A stretch of 14,661 nt of DNA from Oscillospiraceae bacterium (GTDB lineage Bacteria > Bacillota > Clostridia > Oscillospirales > Oscillospiraceae): the NCBI GenBank assembly GCA_028691385.1, contig JAQUZL010000041.1:1-14661 (forward strand). The letters run 5' to 3'. The notes under the pieces were generated by a model. The model had not been told where the DNA came from and made no database searches. It was given only the letters and a program-made list of their open reading frames with translations. This document shows, in pieces, positions 6,238-12,845 of this stretch (position 1 is its first letter; the number at the start of each line of letters is the position of its first letter). The translations under genes were made by a program, and so were the position numbers.

Positions 6238-7108
6238 CCAGTTCTCCTTTGTGTCCGCGGTGAATAAAGTGCCCGGCCGCAACGCTTTGCAGCACTGCGG
6301 GAAGGCCTTGGTATAAGATATTGGTGGTGAGCGTCTGCTCCGCGCGCGGTGCAAGCAGCGCAAACGCCGCGCAGGCGCGGTCGATGGAACCGGCGATTGT
6401 CAAAAGCAGCGCCGCCCGATCTTCCGGCCGCAGCTGCCCGTCCGTGAGCGCATAGCGATATTGCAGCGGATTATAGCTGCCGGTTTTCAAGTCCTCCGGC
6501 AAATCCTGCAAGGCGTCGGTCAAATAGATGTACCTGCCGACATGATACAGGCATTCGCCCGCCGCTCTGCGCTGCGGCTCATCCGGTAGGATTGCCGCGC
6601 AGCCGCGCAAAATTTCGGCAAACGCATCGGCCGTCCGGTCAAGAGATGCGCTTTTTTCCGCTTCCAGCGTATTGAGGCTGTCCAACTGCCGCCGAATCCG
6701 CGCGTCCAGCGCCGGCTGGGTCTTTTTCGCCTTCCGATACGCCCCGCGCAGCGCCAGCGCGCACACGCCGGACGCCAACTTCCGCAGGCCGCGCGTATCA
6801 TGCCAGCTATCAATCAGTTTCCAGTAATAGAGCAGGACGCTGACCTTGGCAGTAAAGACCAGCATCCCGCTCCGGCGGATACACTGTTTTTTCCGGCAAA
6901 GCTTTGCCGGACAACGGCAAACAGTCAGCTCGTTTTCCGCATCGCCCAACAGGAAAAACAAAAACAGCAGGTCATAATTCACCGTAAACCGTGCCGCAAA
7001 TCCGAACTGCCGCTGCAGGCAATCGCAAAGCCCGCAGTAGCCCGCCTCATAGCGGGAGAACTGCGCCGCTTCCAGCAACGTTTTTTGCGGCCGCACATAT
7101 CCAAACAT
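6221..7108 (-). CDS. DUF5685-family protein
   Basis: The 295-residue product begins MFGYVRPQKT and has an early YCGLCDCLQ motif (24-31), both of which I associate with the DUF5685 family of Clostridia; the function is not established. Further cysteines occur at 64, 66, 71 and 76 (CRCPAKLCRKKQC), so a metal or Fe-S site near the N-terminus is possible. The rest is helical. Two acidic patches stand out: KLIDSWHD (97-104, D100 and D104) and LTDALQDLPEDLKTG (196-210, D198, D202, D206). The second resembles the aspartate motif of squalene/phytoene synthases (family pattern LTNILRDVGED). This suggests, without proving, an isoprenoid-synthase-like fold. The ATG overlaps the stop of the RseC-family gene by one base (TGATG), so translation is coupled. 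It is directly upstream of the cysteine-tailed J-protein. Confidence 0.85.
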   Translation of the reverse strand: MFGYVRPQKTLLEAAQFSRYEAGYCGLCDCLQRQFGFAARFTVNYDLLFLFFLLGDAENELTVCRCPAKLCRKKQCIRRSGMLVFTAKVSVLLYYWKLIDSWHDTRGLRKLASGVCALALRGAYRKAKKTQPALDARIRRQLDSLNTLEAEKSASLDRTADAFAEILRGCAAILPDEPQRRAAGECLYHVGRYIYLTDALQDLPEDLKTGSYNPLQYRYALTDGQLRPEDRAALLLTIAGSIDRACAAFALLAPRAEQTLTTNILYQGLPAVLQSVAAGHFIHRGHKGELDEKSL

Positions 7109-7515
7109 CAGGCAAACGCTGTAATGCGAAACGAAACCGTCTTGTGCTTCTCTACATATCGGTTATAGGCAATTGCCAGGCAAATGCCGCCGACAAAGCC
7201 CGCCCCCCCGCATACCGCCGGCAAAAAGCCCGCCGTATGGCCAATGGCATAGCCAACAAAAAACAGCACCAGCGGCACCAGATAGACCAGAAAAATGGCC
7301 GAAAAGATCACCTTGGTATCCGACTCAATATAAACCTTGTCGCCGACGCGCGCGCCGATTGGATTCTCCGCCGTCGCAATCACGATGCGGCTCTGGCTTT
7401 CGCCGCCGCAGCCGCCGCAATCATGACAATTGCCGCCGCAGGCCGATGGCCGCTCCAGAAAAATTTCCGCATGATGCGAATCAATAATTTTTTTCACCTG
7501 TACAATTTGGCGCAT
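7108..7515 (-). CDS. SoxR-reducing system / RseC (MucC) family membrane protein
   Basis: RseC/RsxC-associated proteins are small inner-membrane proteins. In proteobacteria they help keep SoxR reduced or modulate sigma-E; in Clostridia the role is not known. The 135-residue protein has a soluble N-terminus with a cysteine cluster, ACGGNCHDCGGC (four Cys spaced C-x3-C-x2-C-x2-C, about residues 26-36), a beta-rich segment with NPIGARVGDKVYIE typical of the family, then two membrane helices at about 70-92 and 97-115. It ends with a short basic cytosolic tail. The ATG at 7515 has GGAGGAG five bases upstream and lies 12 bases after cdaR. The usual glmM gene of cdaA-cdaR clusters is not here. The cysteine cluster suggests metal or Fe-S binding and a redox role, which is inference. 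Confidence 0.88.
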   Translation of the reverse strand: MRQIVQVKKIIDSHHAEIFLERPSACGGNCHDCGGCGGESQSRIVIATAENPIGARVGDKVYIESDTKVIFSAIFLVYLVPLVLFFVGYAIGHTAGFLPAVCGGAGFVGGICLAIAYNRYVEKHKTVSFRITAFA

Positions 7516-7527
7516 GGTTCTCCTCCG

Positions 7528-8751
7528 TTATTGTTTTGCAAGCGACAGGACGATGGTATAAGCGCCGACCACGCCGGCTTCCGGATAGCCGTCCACATAG
7601 ACGGTGACCGGCACGGTGTAGGTGCCCTCCTGCGTATAGCTGCCAAGGTCCGCCACCGCGCGCAAATTATTGGTCGTGACTTTATCAATCACATCACTTG
7701 GCGCACGCACCGTTGCCTGGAGCAGCTGGGTCATGGACTCTGCATCAAAGCCTTTCGGCACGTTAATAAACTCAATGGACGACACCCGCAGCGTGGCGCT
7801 TCCAAGCGTCGGGAAGGTGACCGTCACGATGGCCGCATCATCTCCGCTGACGTTCTTGGTCTTTGCCGGAACTTTAATTTCAAAGGTCTGCTTGTCGCCG
7901 CTGCGCACCTGCGAAAGGTCAATGGTGCCCAGCACAATCTTGCTGATCCCATCGAGAATCTCCGCATCGCCGGAAAGGGTCACGCTGGCGGGGGAAATCA
8001 CGCAGTTGGCGTCCGCCGCCAACGCGCCGCCGCCCTCGGTCAAATCGACCGTCAGGGGGATGCTCTTAAATTTCACAACCGGCATGGTCACATTAATCTG
8101 CGCAATATTTGCCGTTACGCCGGCGCCGGTGACCGGTTCGCCGTCCGCGCCGGTCAGCGTATACGGCACTGACGCGGTGACCGTCGAGGTGAGGTCGGTC
8201 TGATCCAGAATCACCTGCGCATAGCTGACCTTCGTCACTGCCTCCGCCGTGCCGCGAATGGTGATCTGATCGTAGTCAAACTCCATTTCTTCGGTCATAT
8301 AGCCCTCGGCCACATCGCCGGTGAACACGCCTTTCACTGGGATCTCCGACGTCACCAGCTCCTCCGCCTTCACCGTCAGGCTGCCCGGCTTTCGCTCGTC
8401 GAGTGTGAAGCTGGTTTCGTTGACGTCGGCGGGATAGGTGATCAGATAGCCGAGCTTATACTCGCCGGCCTTGGTCACGCGGCTGAGATCCACCGTAATT
8501 TCAATATTATCCCGACTGAGCTTCTTCAGCTCCGAACGCTTGCCCGTCAGCTTCAGCGTCACCGTTGCTTCCGCGCCGCTGGTGATAATCAGATTTTCAT
8601 TGTTCTGCAAATCCGCTTCTCCCGCAAAAATCACGGGAATGGAGGTGATGGTTGCGGTATCCTCCGGATTTTCCACCGTTACAACGTACAGCCAAAGCCC
8701 CACCGAGGCCGCAAGTGCAATCAGCAGCATCACAATTTTACTTCTCTGCAT
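7528..8751 (-). CDS. cdaR: CdaR, YbbR-domain regulator of the c-di-AMP synthase CdaA
   Basis: CdaR binds and modulates CdaA at the cell surface. The 407-residue protein starts MQRSKIVMLLIALAASVGLWLYVV: a short basic cytosolic end and one membrane anchor (about 7-25). The remainder should be extracytoplasmic. It consists of about four YbbR-type beta domains, recognisable by repeated segments with PVTVKLTG-like, LSRVTKAGEYKLGYLI-like and I-T-V-RGTAEAV-like stretches (for example 96-115, 160-185 and the last domain ending YTVPVTVYVDGYPEAGVVGAYTIVLSL). The start overlaps cdaA by 14 bases, matching the known cdaA-cdaR pairing. The Shine-Dalgarno sequence (AAGGCGGGG) is moderate. The stop is TAA. 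Confidence 0.94.
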   Translation of the reverse strand: MQRSKIVMLLIALAASVGLWLYVVTVENPEDTATITSIPVIFAGEADLQNNENLIITSGAEATVTLKLTGKRSELKKLSRDNIEITVDLSRVTKAGEYKLGYLITYPADVNETSFTLDERKPGSLTVKAEELVTSEIPVKGVFTGDVAEGYMTEEMEFDYDQITIRGTAEAVTKVSYAQVILDQTDLTSTVTASVPYTLTGADGEPVTGAGVTANIAQINVTMPVVKFKSIPLTVDLTEGGGALAADANCVISPASVTLSGDAEILDGISKIVLGTIDLSQVRSGDKQTFEIKVPAKTKNVSGDDAAIVTVTFPTLGSATLRVSSIEFINVPKGFDAESMTQLLQATVRAPSDVIDKVTTNNLRAVADLGSYTQEGTYTVPVTVYVDGYPEAGVVGAYTIVLSLAKQ

Positions 8752-9628
8752 GATCGTCCCCGCCTTTCCCTTTCAGGCGCTTGAAGCCGCTTTTCAGCGT
8801 GTCCTTCAGACTTGCTTTCAGCGTGTCGTCCTCCTGCGGAATCAGTTCGTTGTTCAGCAGGCGTTCCAACGTCTGCGGCGCCAAATGACGCTTGAGCATT
8901 CCGCCGATTGCCACCGAAATGGCGCCGGTTTCCTCCGAAACAATCACAACCACGCCGTCCGTTGCTTCACTCATGCCGATGCCGGCGCGGTGCCGCGTGC
9001 CAAGGTCGCTGCTGATGTTGTAATTGTTGGAAAGCGGCAGCACGCAGCCGGCAGCCGCAATTCTGTTGTCGCGCACAATCATGGCGCCGTCGTGCAAAGA
9101 CGCCTTGGGGAAAAAGATATTGCGCAGCAGCTCCGAGGAAACCTCGGCGTCCACAACCGTGCCGCTTTTGAAATATTCGTCAAGCGGAATGGAGCGTTCA
9201 AACACAATCAGCGCGCCGACTTTCTCCCGCGACATATTCTCGCAGGCCTTGACCGTCTGCTTAATCGCCTGTTCCGTGCCGACAATCTGGGTACGCGGCT
9301 CAAGCAACTCGCGCAGCGTGCTGCCGCCGAGCTTCTCGAGCATGTGACGCAGTTCCGGCTGGAACATAATCACAATGGCCAAAAAGCCCAGCGATATGGT
9401 GTTATTCAGGATGAAATTCAGCGCATACATATGCGTCATGTCCGTAAACCAGGTGAGCAGCAGCAGGACAATAATGCCCTTTGCAATCCGCGCCGTGCTG
9501 GTCGTGTGGATCAGACTCATCACCTCATAAATGAGGAATGCGACCACGACGATATCAATAATATCCATGATGCCGATCGTTGGGATCGTATATGAAATTT
9601 CACTAAAAAAGTTTTTAATCGCTTCCAT
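8738..9628 (-). CDS. cdaA: Diadenylate cyclase CdaA (c-di-AMP synthase)
   Basis: CdaA condenses two ATP to cyclic di-AMP, the messenger that controls potassium and osmolyte balance and wall homeostasis in Gram-positive bacteria. Three membrane helices occupy about the first 90 residues (IMDIIDIVVVAFLIYEVM, IAKGIIVLLLLTWF, ISLGFLAIVIMF). The DAC domain follows with both catalytic motifs, DGA (about 180-182 in SLHDGAMIV) and RHR (about 212-214 in GTRHRAGIGMSE). The length of 296 residues is normal. I start it at the ATG at 9628, which has a GGAGTGG Shine-Dalgarno sequence nine bases upstream; the in-frame ATG at 9652 has none and lies at the expected transcription start of the promoter just upstream. 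This is the first gene after that promoter and overlaps cdaR by 14 bases. Confidence 0.97.
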   Translation of the reverse strand: MEAIKNFFSEISYTIPTIGIMDIIDIVVVAFLIYEVMSLIHTTSTARIAKGIIVLLLLTWFTDMTHMYALNFILNNTISLGFLAIVIMFQPELRHMLEKLGGSTLRELLEPRTQIVGTEQAIKQTVKACENMSREKVGALIVFERSIPLDEYFKSGTVVDAEVSSELLRNIFFPKASLHDGAMIVRDNRIAAAGCVLPLSNNYNISSDLGTRHRAGIGMSEATDGVVVIVSEETGAISVAIGGMLKRHLAPQTLERLLNNELIPQEDDTLKASLKDTLKSGFKRLKGKGGDDHAEK

Positions 9629-9662
9629 CAGACACCACTCCGGCCATTGCATACTTTGATTT

Positions 9663-9691
9663 ATTATATCGTATCAGCCGCTCAATAGCAA
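9663..9691 (-). promoter_or_regulatory. Sigma-A-type promoter for the cdaA operon
   Basis: On the minus strand there is a -35 box TTGCTA (9691-9686, four of six matches to TTGACA), a 17-base spacer, and a perfect -10 box TATAAT (9668-9663). The expected transcription start, about 7 bases downstream, is near 9656. This gives a leader of about 28 bases with the GGAGTGG ribosome site. It sits in the 91-base gap between the desulfurase gene and cdaA. It is the best promoter I find in the window. Confidence 0.8.
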
Positions 9692-9719
9692 CCCCGCGAT
9701 TTCTGCTTTTTTTGTCCAA

Positions 9720-10850
9720 TCAGCGCGAATCGCCGGACTGTGCAAGCGCCTTGAGATACGCCGCCGCATGCTCCCCTTCCCACGACGTATTGAACACACT
9801 GACGCTCAGACGCACCGTGCCCGGCTCGAGCGTGCCCGCGCTTTCATGGGCGATGGGCGCGCAATGCAGTCCCGCACGCACAGCCACGCCGCGCTTGGCA
9901 AGTTTTTCTGCCACGTCCTCGCAGTCCATGTTTTTCACGATCAGAGAAAGCACGCCGGTCTGGCAATCCGAACGCGCCGTAAAGAGCTGAATTTCCGGTA
10001 CGGCGCGCAGCGGCGCTATCAGGTGCTCCATCACCATTTTTTCATGGTGTAAAATGGCGTCCTCTCCATATTCCAGCACAAACCGAATGCCTGCGGTCAG
10101 GCCGCAGATGCCCGGCACATTGTGCGTGCCGGCTTCGAGTCGGTCGGGCAAAAAGTCCGGCATCGTGAGCAGCGCCGACTGGCTTCCCGTGCCGCCCGCC
10201 ATCAGCGGCGTGGGCATCGGCTCGCCGCAGAGCAGAATGCCCGTGCCCTGCGGGCCGTATAGCCCCTTGTGACCCGGCATGGCGATATAGGCCGCGCCAA
10301 GGCTTTGCAGCGAAACCGGCAGACAGCCGGCCGACTGCGAGGCGTCCAGCACAAACGGCACGCCGCGCGCCTTGCAGATGGCGGCAATGCCGCGCACCGG
10401 CAGAATATAGCCAAAGACGTTGGACACATGGGTGCAGACCACCGCTGCGGTTTCTGTTGTGATTGCCTCGTCAAAGGCGCGCAGCGTGTCCGCCGGGTCA
10501 AACAGCTTTCGCCCCGCGATCACCACATTTGCCCCAAGCAAGGTCAGCGGGCGCATGACTGCATTGTGCTCAAATCCGGAACAAACCACCCGCGCGCCGG
10601 GCGAAACCAGCGCATGAAGCGCAATGTTGAGCGCATGCGTTGCGTTTGTTGTGAAAACCACCTGCTCTGGCTCCGCCGAGAACAGTGCGGCGGCGGCCGT
10701 GCGGCAGGCGAACACCGCCTCGCCGGCGGCCATGGCCGCGGCATAACCGCCGCGGCCGGGGCTGGCCATGGTCTGCATGGCGTTTCGCACAGCATGCAGA
10801 ACCGATTTTGGTTTTTGCAATGTCGTGGCACTGCTGTCAAGATAAATCAC
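9720..10850 (-). CDS. Cysteine desulfurase / selenocysteine lyase-like class V aminotransferase
   Basis: This PLP enzyme should release sulfur from cysteine (or selenium from selenocysteine) as a persulfide (selenide). The 376-residue protein begins IYLDSSATT (NifS-like), has an LDASQSAG cofactor-aspartate motif (169-174), the PLP lysine in MPGHKGLYGPQG (Lys195), and the active-site cysteine in RAGLHCAP (Cys330). The RAGxHCA form is that of group II enzymes (SufS/CsdB). It resembles the cysteine desulfurase subfamily TIGR01977, which is found beside DUF3343 and, in some bacteria, selenium-dependent molybdenum hydroxylase loci. The start is a GTG overlapping the DUF3343 stop (GTGA), so the two are translated together. 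No SUF scaffold genes are adjacent, so a dedicated role with the DUF3343 protein is more likely than general Fe-S assembly. The stop is TGA. Confidence 0.92.
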   Translation of the reverse strand: MIYLDSSATTLQKPKSVLHAVRNAMQTMASPGRGGYAAAMAAGEAVFACRTAAAALFSAEPEQVVFTTNATHALNIALHALVSPGARVVCSGFEHNAVMRPLTLLGANVVIAGRKLFDPADTLRAFDEAITTETAAVVCTHVSNVFGYILPVRGIAAICKARGVPFVLDASQSAGCLPVSLQSLGAAYIAMPGHKGLYGPQGTGILLCGEPMPTPLMAGGTGSQSALLTMPDFLPDRLEAGTHNVPGICGLTAGIRFVLEYGEDAILHHEKMVMEHLIAPLRAVPEIQLFTARSDCQTGVLSLIVKNMDCEDVAEKLAKRGVAVRAGLHCAPIAHESAGTLEPGTVRLSVSVFNTSWEGEHAAAYLKALAQSGDSR

Positions 10851-11098
10851 GGCATAGCCTCCCGGAAATTATTTCCCAGCCGTTGAAACACACGGCTCAT
10901 CGGCACGCCGGTTCGCTGCAGTTCCCGCAGCGCTGTTGCGCAGATGCCGCCGGGCAGCCGAAGGCTGTATCCGCAGCCACGATTTGAAATCATTTTCGGC
11001 GTCCGAACCAGAACCGCCGCAATCCCAATTCTATTGAGTACCATTTCGCCGCGCTGCGCATCGGTCACCGAGCGAAAGGTGATATAGCATTCCTGCAT
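10847..11098 (-). CDS. DUF3343 protein, putative Se/S carrier
   Basis: This 83-residue protein belongs to the DUF3343 (putative Se/S carrier-like) family: a ferredoxin-like small fold starting ECYITFRSVTDAQRGE. It has a conserved RGCGYSLRLP motif whose Cys42 is the likely persulfide or selenide-bearing residue. It ends within the next gene as a GTGA overlap with the class V desulfurase. A carrier taking sulfur or selenium from that enzyme is a reasonable inference from the pairing and the single exposed Cys-Gly; the final acceptor is not visible. The ATG at 11098 follows a GAGGAGGG Shine-Dalgarno sequence; the frame stays open upstream into cobO but that part has no family similarity. The Shine-Dalgarno sequence lies in one arm of a hairpin (11106-11135). 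Confidence 0.88.
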   Translation of the reverse strand: MQECYITFRSVTDAQRGEMVLNRIGIAAVLVRTPKMISNRGCGYSLRLPGGICATALRELQRTGVPMSRVFQRLGNNFREAMP

Positions 11099-11105
11099 AG
11101 AAGAA

Positions 11106-11135
11106 TCCCTCCTCGCTATCCTATGCGAAGAGGGA
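11106..11135 (-). promoter_or_regulatory. Hairpin covering the Shine-Dalgarno site of the DUF3343 gene
   Basis: In the 46-base gap after cobO, the transcript reads UCCCUCUUCGC, an 8-base loop (AUAGGAUA), then GCGAGGAGGGA. The arms pair over 11 bp with one U-G wobble. The 3' arm contains the whole GAGGAGGG ribosome site of the DUF3343 gene, whose AUG begins 8 bases after the hairpin. When folded it should block initiation, so the DUF3343-desulfurase pair may be translated less than, or controlled apart from, the upstream genes. The following sequence (ATTCTTCTATG) is not a clean T run, so I do not call it a terminator. Confidence 0.65.
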
Positions 11136-11144
11136 CAATTCGTT

Positions 11145-11657
11145 TCAATATTCGACGCCGCGCCGGGCGGGTGTGCCGGCGTCGTAGGGATGGCGCAGCG
11201 CCTCCATGCGCGTGATATAATCTGCCGCATCGAGCAGCGCCTGCGGCGCAGTACGCCCGGTGAGCACCAGCTCCAGCTGCTGCGGCCTGCCGCGCGTGAG
11301 CGCTTCAAGCGTCTGCTCCGGCACAAGCTCCAGCGATACCGCCGTCAGGGCTTCATCGAGCACCAACAAGTCAAACACAGCCATGTGCTCCGACGCCCAT
11401 GCAAGGCGCTTTTCACACTGCGCGGCAAGCATGGCACGATCCGCCGCAGTCGTTGCAAAGGGAACCGTTTCCGGATTGTCCAGCACACACACGCCCGGGA
11501 TATGGCGCAGCGCGCGCTGCTCGCCGGTGTCCGCGCCCTTGAGCAGCTGCACAAAGCCGACGCGCAGCCCGTTTCCCGCCGCGCGCACAGCAAGGCCGAC
11601 CGCCGCAGTGGTTTTGCCCTTTCCGTCGCCGATATACAGGTGCAAAAGCCCCTTCAT
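11145..11657 (-). CDS. cobO: Corrinoid (cob(I)alamin) adenosyltransferase, CobA/CobO/BtuR type
   Basis: The enzyme moves the 5'-deoxyadenosyl group of ATP onto cob(I)alamin or cobinamide to make adenosyl-cobamides. The 170-residue protein has the family's unusual P-loop GDGKGKTTAA (10-19). It also has FVQLLKG, the LLVLDEALTAV motif near 98-108, ELVLTGR near 128-134, and the ending ITRMEALRHPYDAGTPARRGVEY, which matches the family tail (H-P-F/Y-x-x-G-x-x-A-x-x-G-I/V-E-F/Y). It overlaps the ispF stop as ATGA, so it is translationally coupled to isoprenoid genes with which it has no direct biochemical link. It needs no partner and may salvage corrinoids. No other cobalamin gene is in the window. 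The stop is TGA. Confidence 0.95.
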   Translation of the reverse strand: MKGLLHLYIGDGKGKTTAAVGLAVRAAGNGLRVGFVQLLKGADTGEQRALRHIPGVCVLDNPETVPFATTAADRAMLAAQCEKRLAWASEHMAVFDLLVLDEALTAVSLELVPEQTLEALTRGRPQQLELVLTGRTAPQALLDAADYITRMEALRHPYDAGTPARRGVEY

Positions 11658-12127
11658 TTTCGTTCCAGCAGCGCCACTGCCATGGCGGACATGCCATCGC
11701 CGGAGCCGGTAAAGCCCAGATGCTCCTCGGTGGTCGCCTTGACATTGACCTGATCGGCGGAGATTTCCAATGCGCGCGCCAGATTCTCCACCATCTGCGC
11801 GGTATAAGGCGACACCTTCGGCCGCTGCGCAACCAGCGTCACGTCCAAATTCTCCACCCGATAGCCCGCCTGACGGATGCGCGCGCCGACAATACCAAGC
11901 AGCGCGATGCTGTCCGCGCCCAAAAACGCCGCATCCGTATCGGGAAACAGCTTGCCGATGTCGCCCATCGCCGCCGCGCCCAGCAGCGCGTCCATGGCCG
12001 CATGGGTCAGCACATCGGCGTCGGAATGGCCGTCCAATCCCTTTTCAAACGGAATTTCCACGCCGCCAAGAATCAGCTTCCGCCCCGGCGTCAGCCGGTG
12101 CACATCGTAGCCCTGCCCAATTCTCAT
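11654..12127 (-). CDS. ispF: 2-C-methyl-D-erythritol 2,4-cyclodiphosphate synthase
   Basis: IspF cyclises CDP-ME 2-phosphate to MEcPP with release of CMP, in the MEP route to isoprenoid precursors. The 157-residue protein has the metal ligands Asp8 and His10 in GYDVHRL and His42 in HSDADVLTHAAMDALLGA. It also has GDIGKLFPDTD near 57-67 and the ATTEEHLGFTGSGDGMSAMA end block near 129-148, all typical. The start ATG overlaps the ispD stop by four bases (ATGA), and its own stop overlaps cobO the same way. The ispD-ispF pair makes consecutive-but-one steps of the pathway, with IspE acting between them elsewhere. The stop is TGA. Confidence 0.97.
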   Translation of the reverse strand: MRIGQGYDVHRLTPGRKLILGGVEIPFEKGLDGHSDADVLTHAAMDALLGAAAMGDIGKLFPDTDAAFLGADSIALLGIVGARIRQAGYRVENLDVTLVAQRPKVSPYTAQMVENLARALEISADQVNVKATTEEHLGFTGSGDGMSAMAVALLERK

Positions 12128-12843
12128 AACAGTTCCCTCCCGGACAAAATCGCATTGGCCAGCATCAAATCCGACGGCGTTGTGATCTTGATATTCTCCT
12201 CAGAGCCCTCGGTGAGATACACCTGCTTGCCCAGCCGTTCACAGGCCATACAATCGTCTGTGACGCCCGTGCCCTCCTGCTTGACCTTTTGCAGCGCGCC
12301 GCGCAGCAGGTCGCGGTCAAACACCTGCGGCGTCTGCACCGCAAAGAGTGTCGCGCGATCCGGCGTTTTTGTGACCACGCCGTCAACGGCCACCTTGATG
12401 GTATCCTTCACCGGCACCGCCGGCGCGGCCGCACCGCCGAGGGTCGCCTTTTCAATGGTTCTGCGAACAATCTGCTCGGTTACCAGCGGGCGCGCGCCGT
12501 CGTGAATGGCGGCGATACGCGTTTGTCTGGAAACCGTGTCAAGCCCTGCCATCACCGAATCAATGCGTTCCTGTCCGCCCACCATCACCATATGAACCTT
12601 GTCAAACGCCGCTGCATGCAGCGCTTCGCTCACCGGGACAAGCAAATCCTCCCGGGTCACCACCACGATTTCATCCACCAGCTCGCAGCGCTGGAATGGG
12701 CGCACCGCGTGGACAATCACCGTTTCCAGACCAAGCGGCGCCATAATTTTGTCCGTGCCGCACATCCGCGTGGCATTGCCCGCCGCCACAATGATTGCGG
12801 CGCAATAGGGATGCGATTGCTTTTTCTTTCCAAACAGGTGCAT
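12124..12843 (-). CDS. ispD: 2-C-methyl-D-erythritol 4-phosphate cytidylyltransferase
   Basis: IspD joins MEP and CTP to give CDP-ME, the third step of the MEP pathway. The 239-residue protein begins with a short basic extension (HLFGKKKQSHPY), then the nucleotide-binding loop IIVAAGNATRM with the following KIM (family pattern AAGxGxRM...K). Further motifs are GGQERIDSV near 88-96, IHDGARPLV near 113-121, VPVKDTIK near 141-148, QTPQVF near 169-174, GVTDDC near 192-197 and ENIKITTPSDL near 217-227. All are characteristic. The ATG at 12843 has AAAGGAG upstream, lying inside the end of the preceding gene, and the gap is only 2 bases. The stop overlaps ispF. Confidence 0.97.
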   Translation of the reverse strand: MHLFGKKKQSHPYCAAIIVAAGNATRMCGTDKIMAPLGLETVIVHAVRPFQRCELVDEIVVVTREDLLVPVSEALHAAAFDKVHMVMVGGQERIDSVMAGLDTVSRQTRIAAIHDGARPLVTEQIVRRTIEKATLGGAAAPAVPVKDTIKVAVDGVVTKTPDRATLFAVQTPQVFDRDLLRGALQKVKQEGTGVTDDCMACERLGKQVYLTEGSEENIKITTPSDLMLANAILSGRELL

Positions 12844-12845
12844 GG

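Noticed and set aside
6991..9595. Long plus-strand open frames of 393 and 374 codons
   Set aside because: They are antisense to cdaR, the RseC-like gene and cdaA, which carry intact motifs. They are His/Arg/Ala-rich with no domain signature.
9692..9719. Terminator after the desulfurase gene
   Set aside because: The run here is A-rich in the direction of transcription and has no stem before it; I cannot support termination, so read-through into cdaA remains possible.
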